The position numbers and the translations under genes were made by a program. The notes beneath the pieces are model-generated. The model did not search any database. It worked only from the letters and a program-made list of their open reading frames with translations, and was not told where the DNA came from. A stretch of 26,696 bases of DNA from Oehlia diaphana (Eukaryota > Glomeromycota > Glomeromycetes > Glomerales > Glomeraceae): assembly GCA_003833135.1 (NCBI GenBank), contig QZLH01000192.1:157320-184015 (forward strand). The letters are read 5' to 3'. This document shows positions 8,599-18,111 of this stretch, in pieces (the stretch's first letter is position 1; each line of letters begins with the position of its first letter).

Positions 8599-11383
8599 CT
8601 ATGTTTGATATAGTATTTCAAATTGATTATCTATATCACTTTCTATATTTTCTAAGATATTTTCAAAACTTTCATTATCAGTAATTTCATTTAAATTATT
8701 GTTATCTTCATCTTCAATTAAAGGCTTTTCATTATCTTTTAATGGTGTTAATAATCTCTTTTTTAAACTATTGATATTTTTTTCAATATTTAATAATAAA
8801 TAATTAAAACAATACATACAATTATCTTTTAATAAATCCAAACATTGTTTATGATAAGCATGTCCACATGTTAAAACAATATCATTATCAGATAATATAT
8901 TTATATTATTAGATAATAAGCATTCATTTGAATCACAAAACTTATTATCAGAAGGTTTGAATTTTGTATTCCAAGCTAGTGGAAGAGCCTTTACATTAAC
9001 ATCAATTTTAAAAGTTGGAAGACTGAAATTTGGATATTTGTTTCTATTAGTTTGTAATGTATTTTCCATATTATTATAAATGTTATCAAATAGAGATAAT
9101 AAAAATAATGAAGTTTTTTTTTTCTAAATGATCTAATTTAATATGAGAAATAGTTGGATTTCTTAAATTAACAAAAGCTTCTTTAAAAGAAAGTTATTTG
9201 TTCTTTCAGCATCAATAACTTTTGCTTTTTGAATAATTTGTTGTATAGAATTTGATTCAGCTGTCTGATTTCTAATGGAGCTATGAAAGTTTTCAACAAA
9301 ATAATCATTAAAAATTGGCAAATTATTTTTTAAAACATTAATTATGGGATGATTATTTGAAGTCTAGTAAAATACATCACTTAAAAACATAAGTAGTGCT
9401 TTATTATAATTATGTCTTCTTAGCCTTTGAAATAATACCCAAATTCTTACAACACTTTCTAAATAACCTTCAAAAAATCCACTTCTAAAAAGAACTGTAT
9501 AAATATCTAAAGTAAGTGGTACAGAATTATCCAATAAGTCTATCATCATTTTATATTCTGCATCTTTAGAATTTTTAAAGCATTTTTTAATAATATTTCT
9601 AACTTTTTTTCAACCTTGAAGTGTTAAATTTAACATAAAGTTAATTGTTGTTTGTTTTGATTTTTATGATAAAAATTTTTTTCTCTCCAAATAAATTATG
9701 ATATAGCATTTCAAAAAAGAAATGGTATATTTGAAACAGTATTTCTCGACTATTAAGAGATATATGAAGAGGACCAATTATAGGAATTAAACTTAATATT
9801 TCTAAAGGAATTCCAGATTCTGGTTCTTTACTATTTCTTAACATTATAGCTCTTCTAATATTCACTTGTCCTGGCCAGTCACAAATTGTAGGAATAATGT
9901 AATTATTTAAATAATCCTATTCACCATTATTTTTAAGTCTTTCAAATACTTTAAATAAAATATTTGTACATTCAATATAATCCTTTGTATTATGTAAGAG
10001 ATGTAAAATAAAATCAATTAATTTACTATTAATCATTGATCTTAATTCCTGATGGTCTTGAATACGACCATTATAATTATGGATAGTAAGTAATTCTATT
10101 CTATTTTCATAGGAATCTTCTATTAAAAATTGTTTCCATAATTCATTTTGTTCAAAATAACTTTTATTTAACTTATTCATAAATACCTCATCAATATTTT
10201 TAATAATTAATTCAGAATTAATTCCTATAGGATGATTATGAACTGAAATATTATTAAATGAATAAGCAGATATTTTAAAAATGTTAGGATTTGAATTTAA
10301 TAAAATAGTTACAAAATGAAATATATTATGTGTTTGTAATAATGTTGGTTAATTTCGATGATGAATGTTATGATAATCATCAATATTAAGAAAAAATATT
10401 TTTTTAATATTTTGTAAGCAGTAATTATCTACAGTTTCTTGATGTTCATTTGAAATAATTTTTTTTTGTCCATCTATAGTTTTTCTTGATACTGATAACC
10501 CTATATTTGCAAGTGTATCAATAGAAGCAGATGATGTACCAGAAGTTTGCAAATATGATCCAATATCAACTTTAATTCCATTAATATATTTTTATTAATG
10601 CTTGCTAAAAAATAACACAAAGAAACTAACTTTTTCTTGTTACTGCTATTTGATTTTTCTGATTTATTAGTAGGATTAGTTCCTTCATATAATTCATCAA
10701 TAAATCCAATTAAGCATTCATCTGCTTTTTCCAACATCATTTTAAAATTTGTAAAGTCATATATTGGCTTTTGGTTTAATTGACGCTGATTTATATAAAG
10801 AATATCTGACATTATTTTAATTTTTTCACTTAAACTTACTTCATGTGGAATTGATATTTGTGAAATAATTTCTTGATAGTCTTGTTCTAATTGGTTTAAT
10901 TCTGTTTGACTATATAAAATATCATTTTTTAATGGATAAGTATAATTTCCTATTTTTAATATATCATTATTATTATTTTTAGAAACTGGTGCATTATATT
11001 CATCTAATACAATATAATCTGGATCTTTATCAGTTTTCATTCTACATAAACTACAGATTTTAGCATTTTCATCTAATTGTAAAATTGGAATCAATCTTTT
11101 TGAAACTTTTTCAAGATAATGTTTTTTTAGCTTTTTGTTTGCATTTTTTGATTGACTTTTATATTTCTCATGCTTTGAATGAGAACAAGTTTGTAGCATT
11201 TTTTTCCAATCTATGGTTTTCATTAATAATGAACTTATTGTAATGAAATACACAAAGAAATATTCCATATGAAATTAGCTCAATATTAGTTTTTGGAATT
11301 GATACTTTATCTCCTACTTTATAAACTTTTCCATTACATTCATTAGAATCAAATGCACAGGTTTTTGTATCACTAGTTGACAT
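8599..11383 (-). pseudogene. Decayed transposase-like gene with N-terminal zinc motif and C-terminal RING-H2 finger
   Basis: Reads from ATG 11383 (MSTSDTKTCAFDSNEC) to TAA 8599, roughly 925 codons. The frame is broken several times: a shift in the A7 run near 11208, a shift near 10550, an in-frame TAA near 10349, TAG before 9917, and further stops or shifts near 9640, 9365 and 9070-9190. Sequence flow across the breaks is continuous. Near the start are CAFDSNEC and CVFHYNKF, a possible zinc site, then CSHSKH and ICSLCRMKTD. The centre has FFLNIDDYHNIH, whose acidic residues could belong to a catalytic core. The end (9069-8599) has a RING-H2-like finger: C45, C50, C68, H70, H73, C76, C84, C87 in that piece, with CGHAYHKQC and CMYC, then an acidic tail. 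I recall this as a high-copy family of AM fungi. Its place inside TIRs makes it the likely transposase, which is inference. Confidence 0.75.
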
Positions 11384-11994
11384 TTTTTGAATTTAAATTT
11401 ACACTTAATTAAAATTATGAAATAAATACAAAAATTTAATCTTTTATTAAATTTTAGTAATTGGTAGCATATGTTTTATAGTCTTATTTATTAAATTTGT
11501 AATTTATTTACTTTTCATGGCATCAATTCATTTAATTTCGTGGTATGAATTTATTAATTTTCGTGATATTTATTTAATTTTGTGGCACTAATTTATTTGA
11601 CATTTATTTATTCATTTTGTGAAATTATTAACTAAATAATTTACTAGTAAAAACTTGCATTATGGATCAGATCACTACATTATTTTTACTATATATTACA
11701 TATAATGTGAGGAATATTTGTGCAAATTTTTAAGTTTTGCAGTTGTATATTTATTTTCGTAATTCAATTTTTGTCTGATAATTAGAAAAAATGACTGAAT
11801 TATCACATACGAATATTGTATTATAACAATAATAAAAAATTATTCTGGTAATCACACAATTAAATTATATAATAATTTAGTACTTTTACATGGATTTCCA
11901 ATATTTTTTTGTCACATTATTTTAAAATATTTGTGGCTTTTCAACAAGTTTTTTAAAATCCAGAATTAAGTGATTGGCAAATGATCGGTAAGGC

Positions 11995-12013
11995 ATAAGT
12001 ATGTCCGCTATAC
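11995..12013. repeat. Right terminal inverted repeat of the DNA transposon
   Basis: Reads inward on the minus strand as GTATAGCGGACATACTTAT and pairs with the left end at 8217-8235. The right target duplication TAGATTTTCTA follows at 12014-12024. Confidence 0.88.
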
Positions 12014-12527
12014 TAGATTTTCTATTATAAAATAGATTAAAAATGTATTTTAATTTTTCACAAAAAAATTTCTTTATTTAAAAAATTTTGATAGTTGATT
12101 TTGATAGATTAATAAAAAATTACTGATTTTTTTCACTATTATAAAATGCATAAAGGTTAATTTACTTAATAAAATTTCAATTTCAAATGGAATTAATTAA
12201 TAAAAAAACACCTAAAAATTCAATTTTAATTTTAGCAAAAAGTATCAAGAGGGTAATCAGATACTTTTTATAATTTTTTAAAATGTCAAATCTGCAAAAA
12301 ATAATTATATGTTTAAATGTAAAATGATCAATTATTTAATTTTTAAAGTAGATTAACTAACAGAAAATAGGTTAAAAATCCATTTTTTTTATAATTTCTT
12401 AATTTCTACTGTGCAATTTTTGGCCAGAATTATAACCAAATTTTTGGTATTTTTAATGAAATTTTAGATTACAAATTTGTAAAAAATAAAAAAAATAATC
12501 ACTTTTTAATATTAAATGTATTATTAT
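12014..12527 (+). repeat. R1 tandem array, middle part
   Basis: Begins with the right 11 bp target duplication and continues the R1 unit exactly where the left part stopped (TTATAAAATAGATTAAAAATG). The conserved word CTGTGCAATTTTTGGCCAG is at about 12409. The last 17 bases (12511-12527) are the left target duplication of the next insertion. Confidence 0.85.
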
Positions 12528-13565
12528 AAAAGGTTAATCACTCTTGGCTCATTGGTTAATCTGTGAGTCCTTTCATATAAGCCTAATTATGGTAAGGACG
12601 CAGATTCAATTCTGATTGATCACAGAATTTGCACTGAATTTTACTGCATGTAAAAATACCATTTCATTGAAATGGAGGTATAAGATTATTGTGGAATTGC
12701 ATCATAGTGTATCAGTATGTATAGTTAGGCTGCACATTTTAACAAAGAGTCATGGTGTCCTTTGTTTTGAGCCTGAAACAATGGTAAGTCGATTGTCCTG
12801 TCTAGGTAATCACTGCTGGTACACTGCCTGGGTGGACTCTTATTTTGGTGGTTACTTTACAATACCACTGAAGGTATGGTAAACTTTACTGTGAGGGTTC
12901 GCATACTAGATGGGTTCATGAATAGTAAAGTCTTAGATGCAATGTCTATATGATAGTTTACCTTCTAATAGATTTAGACTAACTATGATGTTTGTTGGTT
13001 TACAGATATATAAAGTTTTGAGGTGAGGTTCGATTCTTTAATGTATTTGGTGTATTGGTGGTGAACCCTAGGTGGCTGAGGTAAGTCACTTATAATATAG
13101 GGGAATCCTATACCCTCAGAGCTTACTGTTCTAGTAATCATTACTATATTACTAGGAGATTGATAAATGTGGTGGGCTGGTATAGTGATCGCGCCCTGTA
13201 GTAGGCTTTGAATAAGACCATTCCAGTTAAAACTACTATGGAAAGCCTTCTAGACATTCACTCCATTATATCTGTCTATATGGGCTGATTGTCCTTGCAC
13301 TTGCCTAGAAGTGTAAACCTCTACTATACTTGATGTATAGTGTTGAAATGCCTGGTTAAAATGACTTGAATACATCCAACCTAGTATGGTAATTTGGGAA
13401 GTATGAAAGGATGGTTACTCTGCTTTTGCTCATAAGAGTGGGGTTAAATACTTCCTACTGTGCCTTACGTGTCTCTGGTAACTACTATAAGGTGGTTGGG
13501 ATGTGTCAACTTATACATTATAGTATTTAGAGAGTACTCCTAAAAAGTATAAAAAAAAAAAAAAA
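12528..13565 (+). mobile_element. tRNA-headed retroposon (SINE-like), 1,038 bp
   Basis: Flanked by identical 17 bp direct repeats ATTAAATGTATTATTAT at 12511-12527 and 13566-13582, and ending in a run of about 16-18 A. The head, 12532-12621, looks like a tRNA: GGTTAATC at 12532-12539 pairs with GATTGATC at 12614-12621 over eight positions (two G-U), and a D-arm-like hairpin surrounds the A box. The body is richer in G+C than the flanks and has many stops in all frames, so it is not protein-coding. It contains local hairpins such as CTAGTAAT/ATTACTAG near 13130. A length above 1 kb is large for a SINE. The body may come from the 3' end of a partner LINE, which I cannot identify. Confidence 0.8.
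12545..12612 (+). promoter_or_regulatory. Internal RNA polymerase III promoter (A and B boxes)
   Basis: The A box TGGCTCATTGG at 12545-12555 matches TRGYNNANNGG. The B box GATTCAATTC at 12603-12612 matches GGTTCRANNC except at one position. The spacing of about 47 nt is normal for tRNA-derived promoters. Confidence 0.7.
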
Positions 13566-13671
13566 ATTAAATGTATTATTATCTAATTAAAATTTCATTT
13601 TTAAAATAAATATTTTATCATAAAATATACTACAATATCTTTTAATTTTTCAAAAAATTAAACAAATGGTT
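13566..13671 (+). repeat. R1 tandem array, right end
   Basis: Begins with the right 17 bp target duplication of the retroposon and continues R1 (CTAATTAAAATTTCATTTTT, then TTTTAATTTTTCAAA). It merges into the ~120 bp minisatellite at 13672. Confidence 0.75.
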
Positions 13672-14612
13672 TTCTTACATAAAAAAATAAAAAAACCCTG
13701 CTCCCCCTTTTAAAATACTCACCAGTTTCTATTTTCAAGTTCCAGGTTGGAATCTACAAAAAAAAAAGAAGTAAAAGAACGTTAAAACGTTCTTACATAA
13801 AAAAACTAAAAAAAAACCACTTCTCCCTTTAAAATAGTCATCAGTCTCAAATTCCAAGTTTCAGGCTGGAATCTACAAAAAAAAAGAAGTAAAAGAATGT
13901 TAATAAACTTTCTTACATAAAAAAAATAAAAAAAACTGCTTCCCCTCTCTTTAAAATATTCACCAATTTTCATTTCCAAGTTCCAGGCCAGATTCTACAA
14001 AAAAAAGAAGTAAAAGAACGTTAATAAATATTCTTACATAAAAAAAATAAAAAAACCCTGCTCCCCTCTTTAAAATACTCACTGGTCTCCATTTCTAAGT
14101 TCCAGGCTGGAATCTACAAAAAAAAGAAGTAAAAGAACGTTAATAAACGTTCTTACATAAATAAAACATAAAAAACCCTACTTCCCTTATTAGAAACACC
14201 TACCGGTCTCTATTTCCAAGTTCCAGGCCAGAATCTATAAAAAAAAAGAAGTAAAAGAACGTTAATAAACGTTCTTACATAAAAAAATAAAAAAACCTAC
14301 TCCCTCCTTTTAAAATACTCACCGATCTTAAGTTCCAAGTTTCAGGCCAAAATCTACAAAAAAAGAAGTAAAAGAATGTTAATAAACGTTCTTACATAAA
14401 AAAAAACAAAAAAAACTGCTTCCCCTTCCTTTAAAATACTCACTGGTCTCATTTTCCAAGTTCCAGGCCAGAATCTATAAAAAAAAAGAAGTAAAAGAAC
14501 ATTAATAAACATTCTTACATAAAAAAAAAAAAAAAAAAACCTCCCGCTTTCCCCCTTAAAATACTCACCGGTCTTCATTTCCAAATTCCAGGCCAGAATT
14601 TACAAAAAAAGA
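13672..14612. repeat. Minisatellite, eight units of about 120 bp
   Basis: Units begin with TTCTTACATAAA at 13672, 13790, 13910, 14031, 14150, 14272, 14389 and 14512 (spacing 117-123 bp). Each holds an A-rich stretch, a C/T-rich block (CTGCTCCCC), AAAATACTCACCGGTCTC, the palindrome-like TTCCAGGCTGGAATCTAC, an A-run with GAAGTAAAA, and the hairpin AAGAACGTT-AATA-AACGTTCTT at the junction. Variation is concentrated at A-run lengths and at CG sites. Long frames through it on the minus strand are products of the repeat and not genes. Confidence 0.9.
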
Positions 14613-14902
14613 ATAGTATTGTTTTTTTTAAAATGTAAAAAAAAATTTAAAATTGCATAACGCAATTCTTATTTGATTTGTACTATGCTATCTGATAATC
14701 TAATCCAAATCATTAACTATTAATATCAATAACCGTCAAATTAACCAGCTGGTATATTTTTTCTAAAAAATAAATGACTTTTTTAAAAAATTTTATTAAT
14801 GAAAAACTGAATTTTTTTACTTTTAGTAATAAGAAGAAATCAGTTTTTTTATTAGTTAATTAAAAAAATTACATTTATTAAAAAAAATTATTCTTTTTTT
14901 TG
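14613..14902. other. Noncoding A+T-rich spacer
   Basis: Spacer between the minisatellite and the inverted-repeat cluster. No frame, repeat family or RNA gene is visible. Confidence 0.4.
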
Positions 14903-15068
14903 CGAGCAATCTGCAATTCCGCAATTAATTACGAAATTGCAGATTATTTGCGGAATTGCAGAAAAATTGTGGAATTGCATCTAATTATGGATTGCGGAAT
15001 TGCGGATATATAGACTTCAAAATCTGCAATATTCTGCAATACTGCATATTGCAAATATTCCGCAATTA
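14903..15068. repeat. Cluster of inverted repeats built on GCAATTCCGC
   Basis: CTGCAATTCCGCAA at 14911-14924 is the exact reverse complement of TTGCGGAATTGCAG at 14948-14961. A second overlapping pair is AATCTGCAATT at 14909 and AATTGCAGATT at 14935. Further copies of GCGGAATTGC or close variants follow up to 15005, and complementary forms (ATTCTGCAATACTGCA, ATTCCGCAATTA) continue to 15068. The whole block can fold into several alternative hairpins. It has no coding capacity. Confidence 0.75.
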
Positions 15069-15252
15069 CTTATTTGTGGCACTATCTTTAGTGTACGCTA
15101 TAATAATAATTTGTGTAATTGATGATCATTTAAGAAACTCTGTTATGCTTTTTAGTGTAAGACAAAAAAAAAATGAATGAAACTAATCTACAGTTATGAT
15201 TTGCAGGAGGGAGGAAATTTTTAATTATCCATCAGGTCTGTCAGTTGAAGCA

Positions 15253-16578
15253 ATGGAAGCAAATAATGGTTCTAACATGGACAAAAACAATACGAACGAA
15301 GATTCTATTGAATCTGCACTGGATTTAGATGTTGATATGTTAAAGCATATGGTTTCCAGTCATTTAAAAAGACATTGTGTTAACTCTTGTAAGTTAACAA
15401 GAGGATTATATAACGAAATACATCTTTTACAATTTGATAATGGGTCAGATTGCATTGCTTAGCTCACATGTGATCCAAATCATCCTGCAGAAAAAATAGC
15501 CTGCAAAGTTATAACTATGAAATATGTTACTCAAAATACCAGAATCAGAGTTTCAGAAGTGTATGTAAGGCGCAGAATGATATAAAAGTTCTGTATATTC
15601 TGATGGAACGCCTATCTGGAAAACATTTATATAAGATTTGGGACAAGTTGAACGCTGAACAGAAAAGGAATATTTTAAGTCAAATTGTTGATGTGTTATC
15701 CGAGTTGTGAAAATGCAAATTTAAAAAGATCGGGTGTATTTACGAGAATTCATCCAATTCAATAAAGTCCTGTATGATGTTTTTAAAGAATCTAATGTTT
15801 TACAAAACTATTCAGCCATTTAAAATTAGTCCTATTGTGAGTCCTCTATTCTATATTGAAGGAAGAAATGAAATTTTTGATGCTTCTAGCTATACTGGCC
15901 CTTTTGGAAGCACAAGAGAGGTGTTTTATACCTTGATTCGTAAAGAAAGCAATTTTTTACAATTCATAGTGTACAAGAACTTGCTGAGAAAGATAATTTA
16001 AATGAGGCAGATGCAAAAAAGCAAGTGGATGAGCTAAAAAAAAATTGGACTTGCTTCAATCCGAACTATCAAAAGACAACCCTTTTGATGACTTGATTGA
16101 TAAACCAACATTTGCTCTCATTCACGGTGATTTTGATGCACAAAATATACTAGTTGATGATGATATCAATATTATAGGCATTATTGATTGGGAGTTTTCA
16201 CATACAGAAACTCTATGGGATATGTGCAAATATCCAATTTGGATTCAAGAAGTGGAAAAACTTAGAGCTCTTAGTGATGCAGAGATGGAGGAGAACTGGA
16301 AAAAAAAAGAACTAAGAAATTACTTCCGTCAAGAGATGGTAACAAAATTGGGAGATATTAAGCGGGCAAATATTAGACAAAAGAGAGCGAGACAGGAGAA
16401 TTGAAGATTTGGAAGCCATGTTTACGCTCATGGTTCACAGATTTGATATGTTAGAGAACTTGTTGAAGTGCTTTTTTGATGATCATTATAAAGCAAGAGA
16501 AACAGGTTTGTATTCTTCATAATTGTCTTTGATATATGTTTTTTATTGGTCAACACAATTTTTGCAGGTTATCCATAA
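15253..16578 (+). pseudogene. APH-fold phosphotransferase (aminoglycoside/choline kinase-like), broken, 3' intron kept
   Basis: Likely start ATG 15253 (MEANNGSNMDKNN); an upstream exon ending before the TTTGCAG at 15201 is possible. The N-lobe reads KLTRGLYNEIHLLQFDNGSD, then ACKVITMKYVTQNTRI, then YILMERLSGKHLYKIWDKL (hinge). The C-lobe has PLFYIEGRNEIFDAS and GPFGSTREVF, the catalytic loop LIHGDFDAQNIL at 16117 (His-Gly-Asp and Asn present) and the metal-binding IIDWEFS at 16180. These mark the APH/choline-kinase superfamily; the substrate in fungi is unknown. Breaks: TAG at 15460, a shift near 15555, TGA at 15708, a shift near 15955, a shift at the A9 run 16036-16044, and a shift near 16385. 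The last exon reads RIEDLEAMFTLMVHRFDM and ends through a GT-AG intron (16506-16567) at TAA 16578. The retained intron rules out a processed copy. Confidence 0.82.
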
Positions 16579-18111
16579 GATAGATATACAGTACCAATTA
16601 TAGAAAAATATAACTTCTGTAACTATTGTTTTCATTAGTAATATGAAGGCGGACTTTGGGTCACCCTAGGCACATTTTAGATAAGATAAAAATATAAAAC
16701 TTTATGAAAATAATTATAACATCAGTTGAGACAGTATCATTATTATGAATAATATGTATGAGATAAAAGAGTTTAAAAAAAAAAGAATTATTTTTCGCTA
16801 GACTTAGTAAATGAATGTAACAAAATAAATTGTAATTTTAATAATAGCCTGTTGAAAGGGCTCCTTTTTTTCTACTCCAAATTCAGCAAATTCAGGGGTG
16901 TTCGTTGGTTTTGCAAACGCTACAGTCTCCCTTTTCTTTACATACTTCACATTCTTCTCCCCACAACATAACCCATTGCGTTTCATAATATCAATATTAT
17001 ACACCAAAAATTATGCAAAAGCTCAAAAGCTCTAAACTTACCCATTATGTGAATTAGAATTTACAATGGCCCGCTTTAGACATGCTCTTAGTAGTCTTCT
17101 TACATACATATTGGTAAGAACTCGATCAACTTTTCATAGCATAGATAAAGTCCTAATTATCGGCAGGTTACACAAAATTTCATATAGAAATTTCATATGC
17201 CGATTGGTAACTTTGTAGACGCGTAAATTGCAGTTTTGTAAGGTAGCAAAAGAAAGTTAAACCAGGTTTTTTTTTAAGTTATTCGCTAATATTTAACCAA
17301 TAATTATTTATTAATTAATAGTTTCAAATATTGGAAATTAAAGAAAGCTACTTTATCAACTATCCATCCTTTGAAGTCGTTGGCGGCATCGAAAATCTAA
17401 AGATGCATAGCAATTAGCATGATATCCATGGCCCTACCTTCAGTTCATAAATTTCTTTTTAGTTTAGATCAAGAGAACAATTGGAATGGTAAATATTCTC
17501 AATTTGAAACTGTGACATCCCATCTAAGGATCTAAAGCCTAAACCTTACATAATAAGATTTGTTATGAAATCAAATCCAACAATTCTATCAATCGAGAGA
17601 GCTTCAAATCTATCACTACTATCAAAATCGATAAAATCGTGTCTATTTATTGTGGTAAGTGTTTTCATATCAAAGATATCAAAGAAAGATGTATTTGTTG
17701 TATTATCATTAAAAGAATGCATATAAAAAATTTTGTATAGATAAAAAAAAAATTCTGCGCGCCTGCATCATTTTATAGTTACGAGAATCCAAATATTGCC
17801 CAAATACTACATGTATGAAGGTTTTATATCACTTATACTATATACCAAACTCTCTGAAACAGACTTCGTTATATCTCGTTATATCCGGTTAAGACTGTAC
17901 TAGATTTGAATAGTTAAAAATAATCCTAAAACTCGTATTTATTGATAAATAAAAATAAAATAATAAAAGTAAAAAGTGTCCTAATAAAATAATCTACTAG
18001 TTTAATGAAAATGAAAATATCTAACAAATAATAGAGGAAAAAATTTTAGAATAATTTATTTTTTTAAATGAATATTTTTTTTTTTTTTTTTATAATAAAA
18101 AGAAATTTTTA
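16579..18111. other. Gene-poor region, possibly a decayed TIR element
   Basis: About 1.5 kb without an intact gene. Near its right edge CAGTCTTAACCGGATATAAC (minus strand, inward from 17897, preceded by TA) looks like one end of a pogo/Tigger-type element. TACAGTACC at 16587 could be a weak partner. A minus-strand fragment at 16892-16969 has CEVCKEKGDCSVC. Near 17340 a + strand trace reads KESYFINYPSFEVVGGIENL and then stops. I cannot assign either. Confidence 0.35.

Larger units (their letters stand above)
8217..12013 (-). mobile_element. TIR DNA transposon, 3,797 bp, 11 bp target duplication
   Basis: The ends are inverted repeats: GCATAGCGGACATCCCTAT at 8217-8235 against GTATAGCGGACATACTTAT read inward from 12013 (16 of 19 match). 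A second inner pair is CGATTATTTGCCAATCA at 8252-8268 and its complement with one change at 11971-11987, offset by 9 bp. Identical 11 bp direct repeats flank the element, and the flanks join into one uninterrupted R1 unit. A single broken gene on the minus strand fills 8599-11383. Duplications of 9-11 bp are known for Mutator-like elements, but neither the TIR nor the gene product lets me assign a superfamily. The near-perfect target duplication suggests a fairly recent insertion, although the gene is already broken. Confidence 0.88.

Noticed and set aside
8217..12013. Helitron or LTR element
   Set aside because: Both ends are inverted repeats with an 11 bp target duplication; there is no CTRR end, LTR or poly-purine tract.
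12532..12621. Stand-alone tRNA gene
   Set aside because: The acceptor stem, D arm and A/B boxes are there, but no convincing anticodon stem. The poly(A) tail and 17 bp target duplications around 1 kb of DNA show a tRNA-derived retroposon head.
12616..12882. 88-codon + strand frame
   Set aside because: It lies inside the retroposon body and has no domain or codon pattern. Other frames there are full of stops.
14354..14584. Minus-strand frame with runs of Phe and FWPGTWKMRPVS
   Set aside because: It is a read-through of the ~120 bp minisatellite; the same words repeat with each unit.
13672..14612. CRISPR-like array
   Set aside because: The whole ~120 bp unit repeats, with no unique spacers, in a eukaryotic genome.
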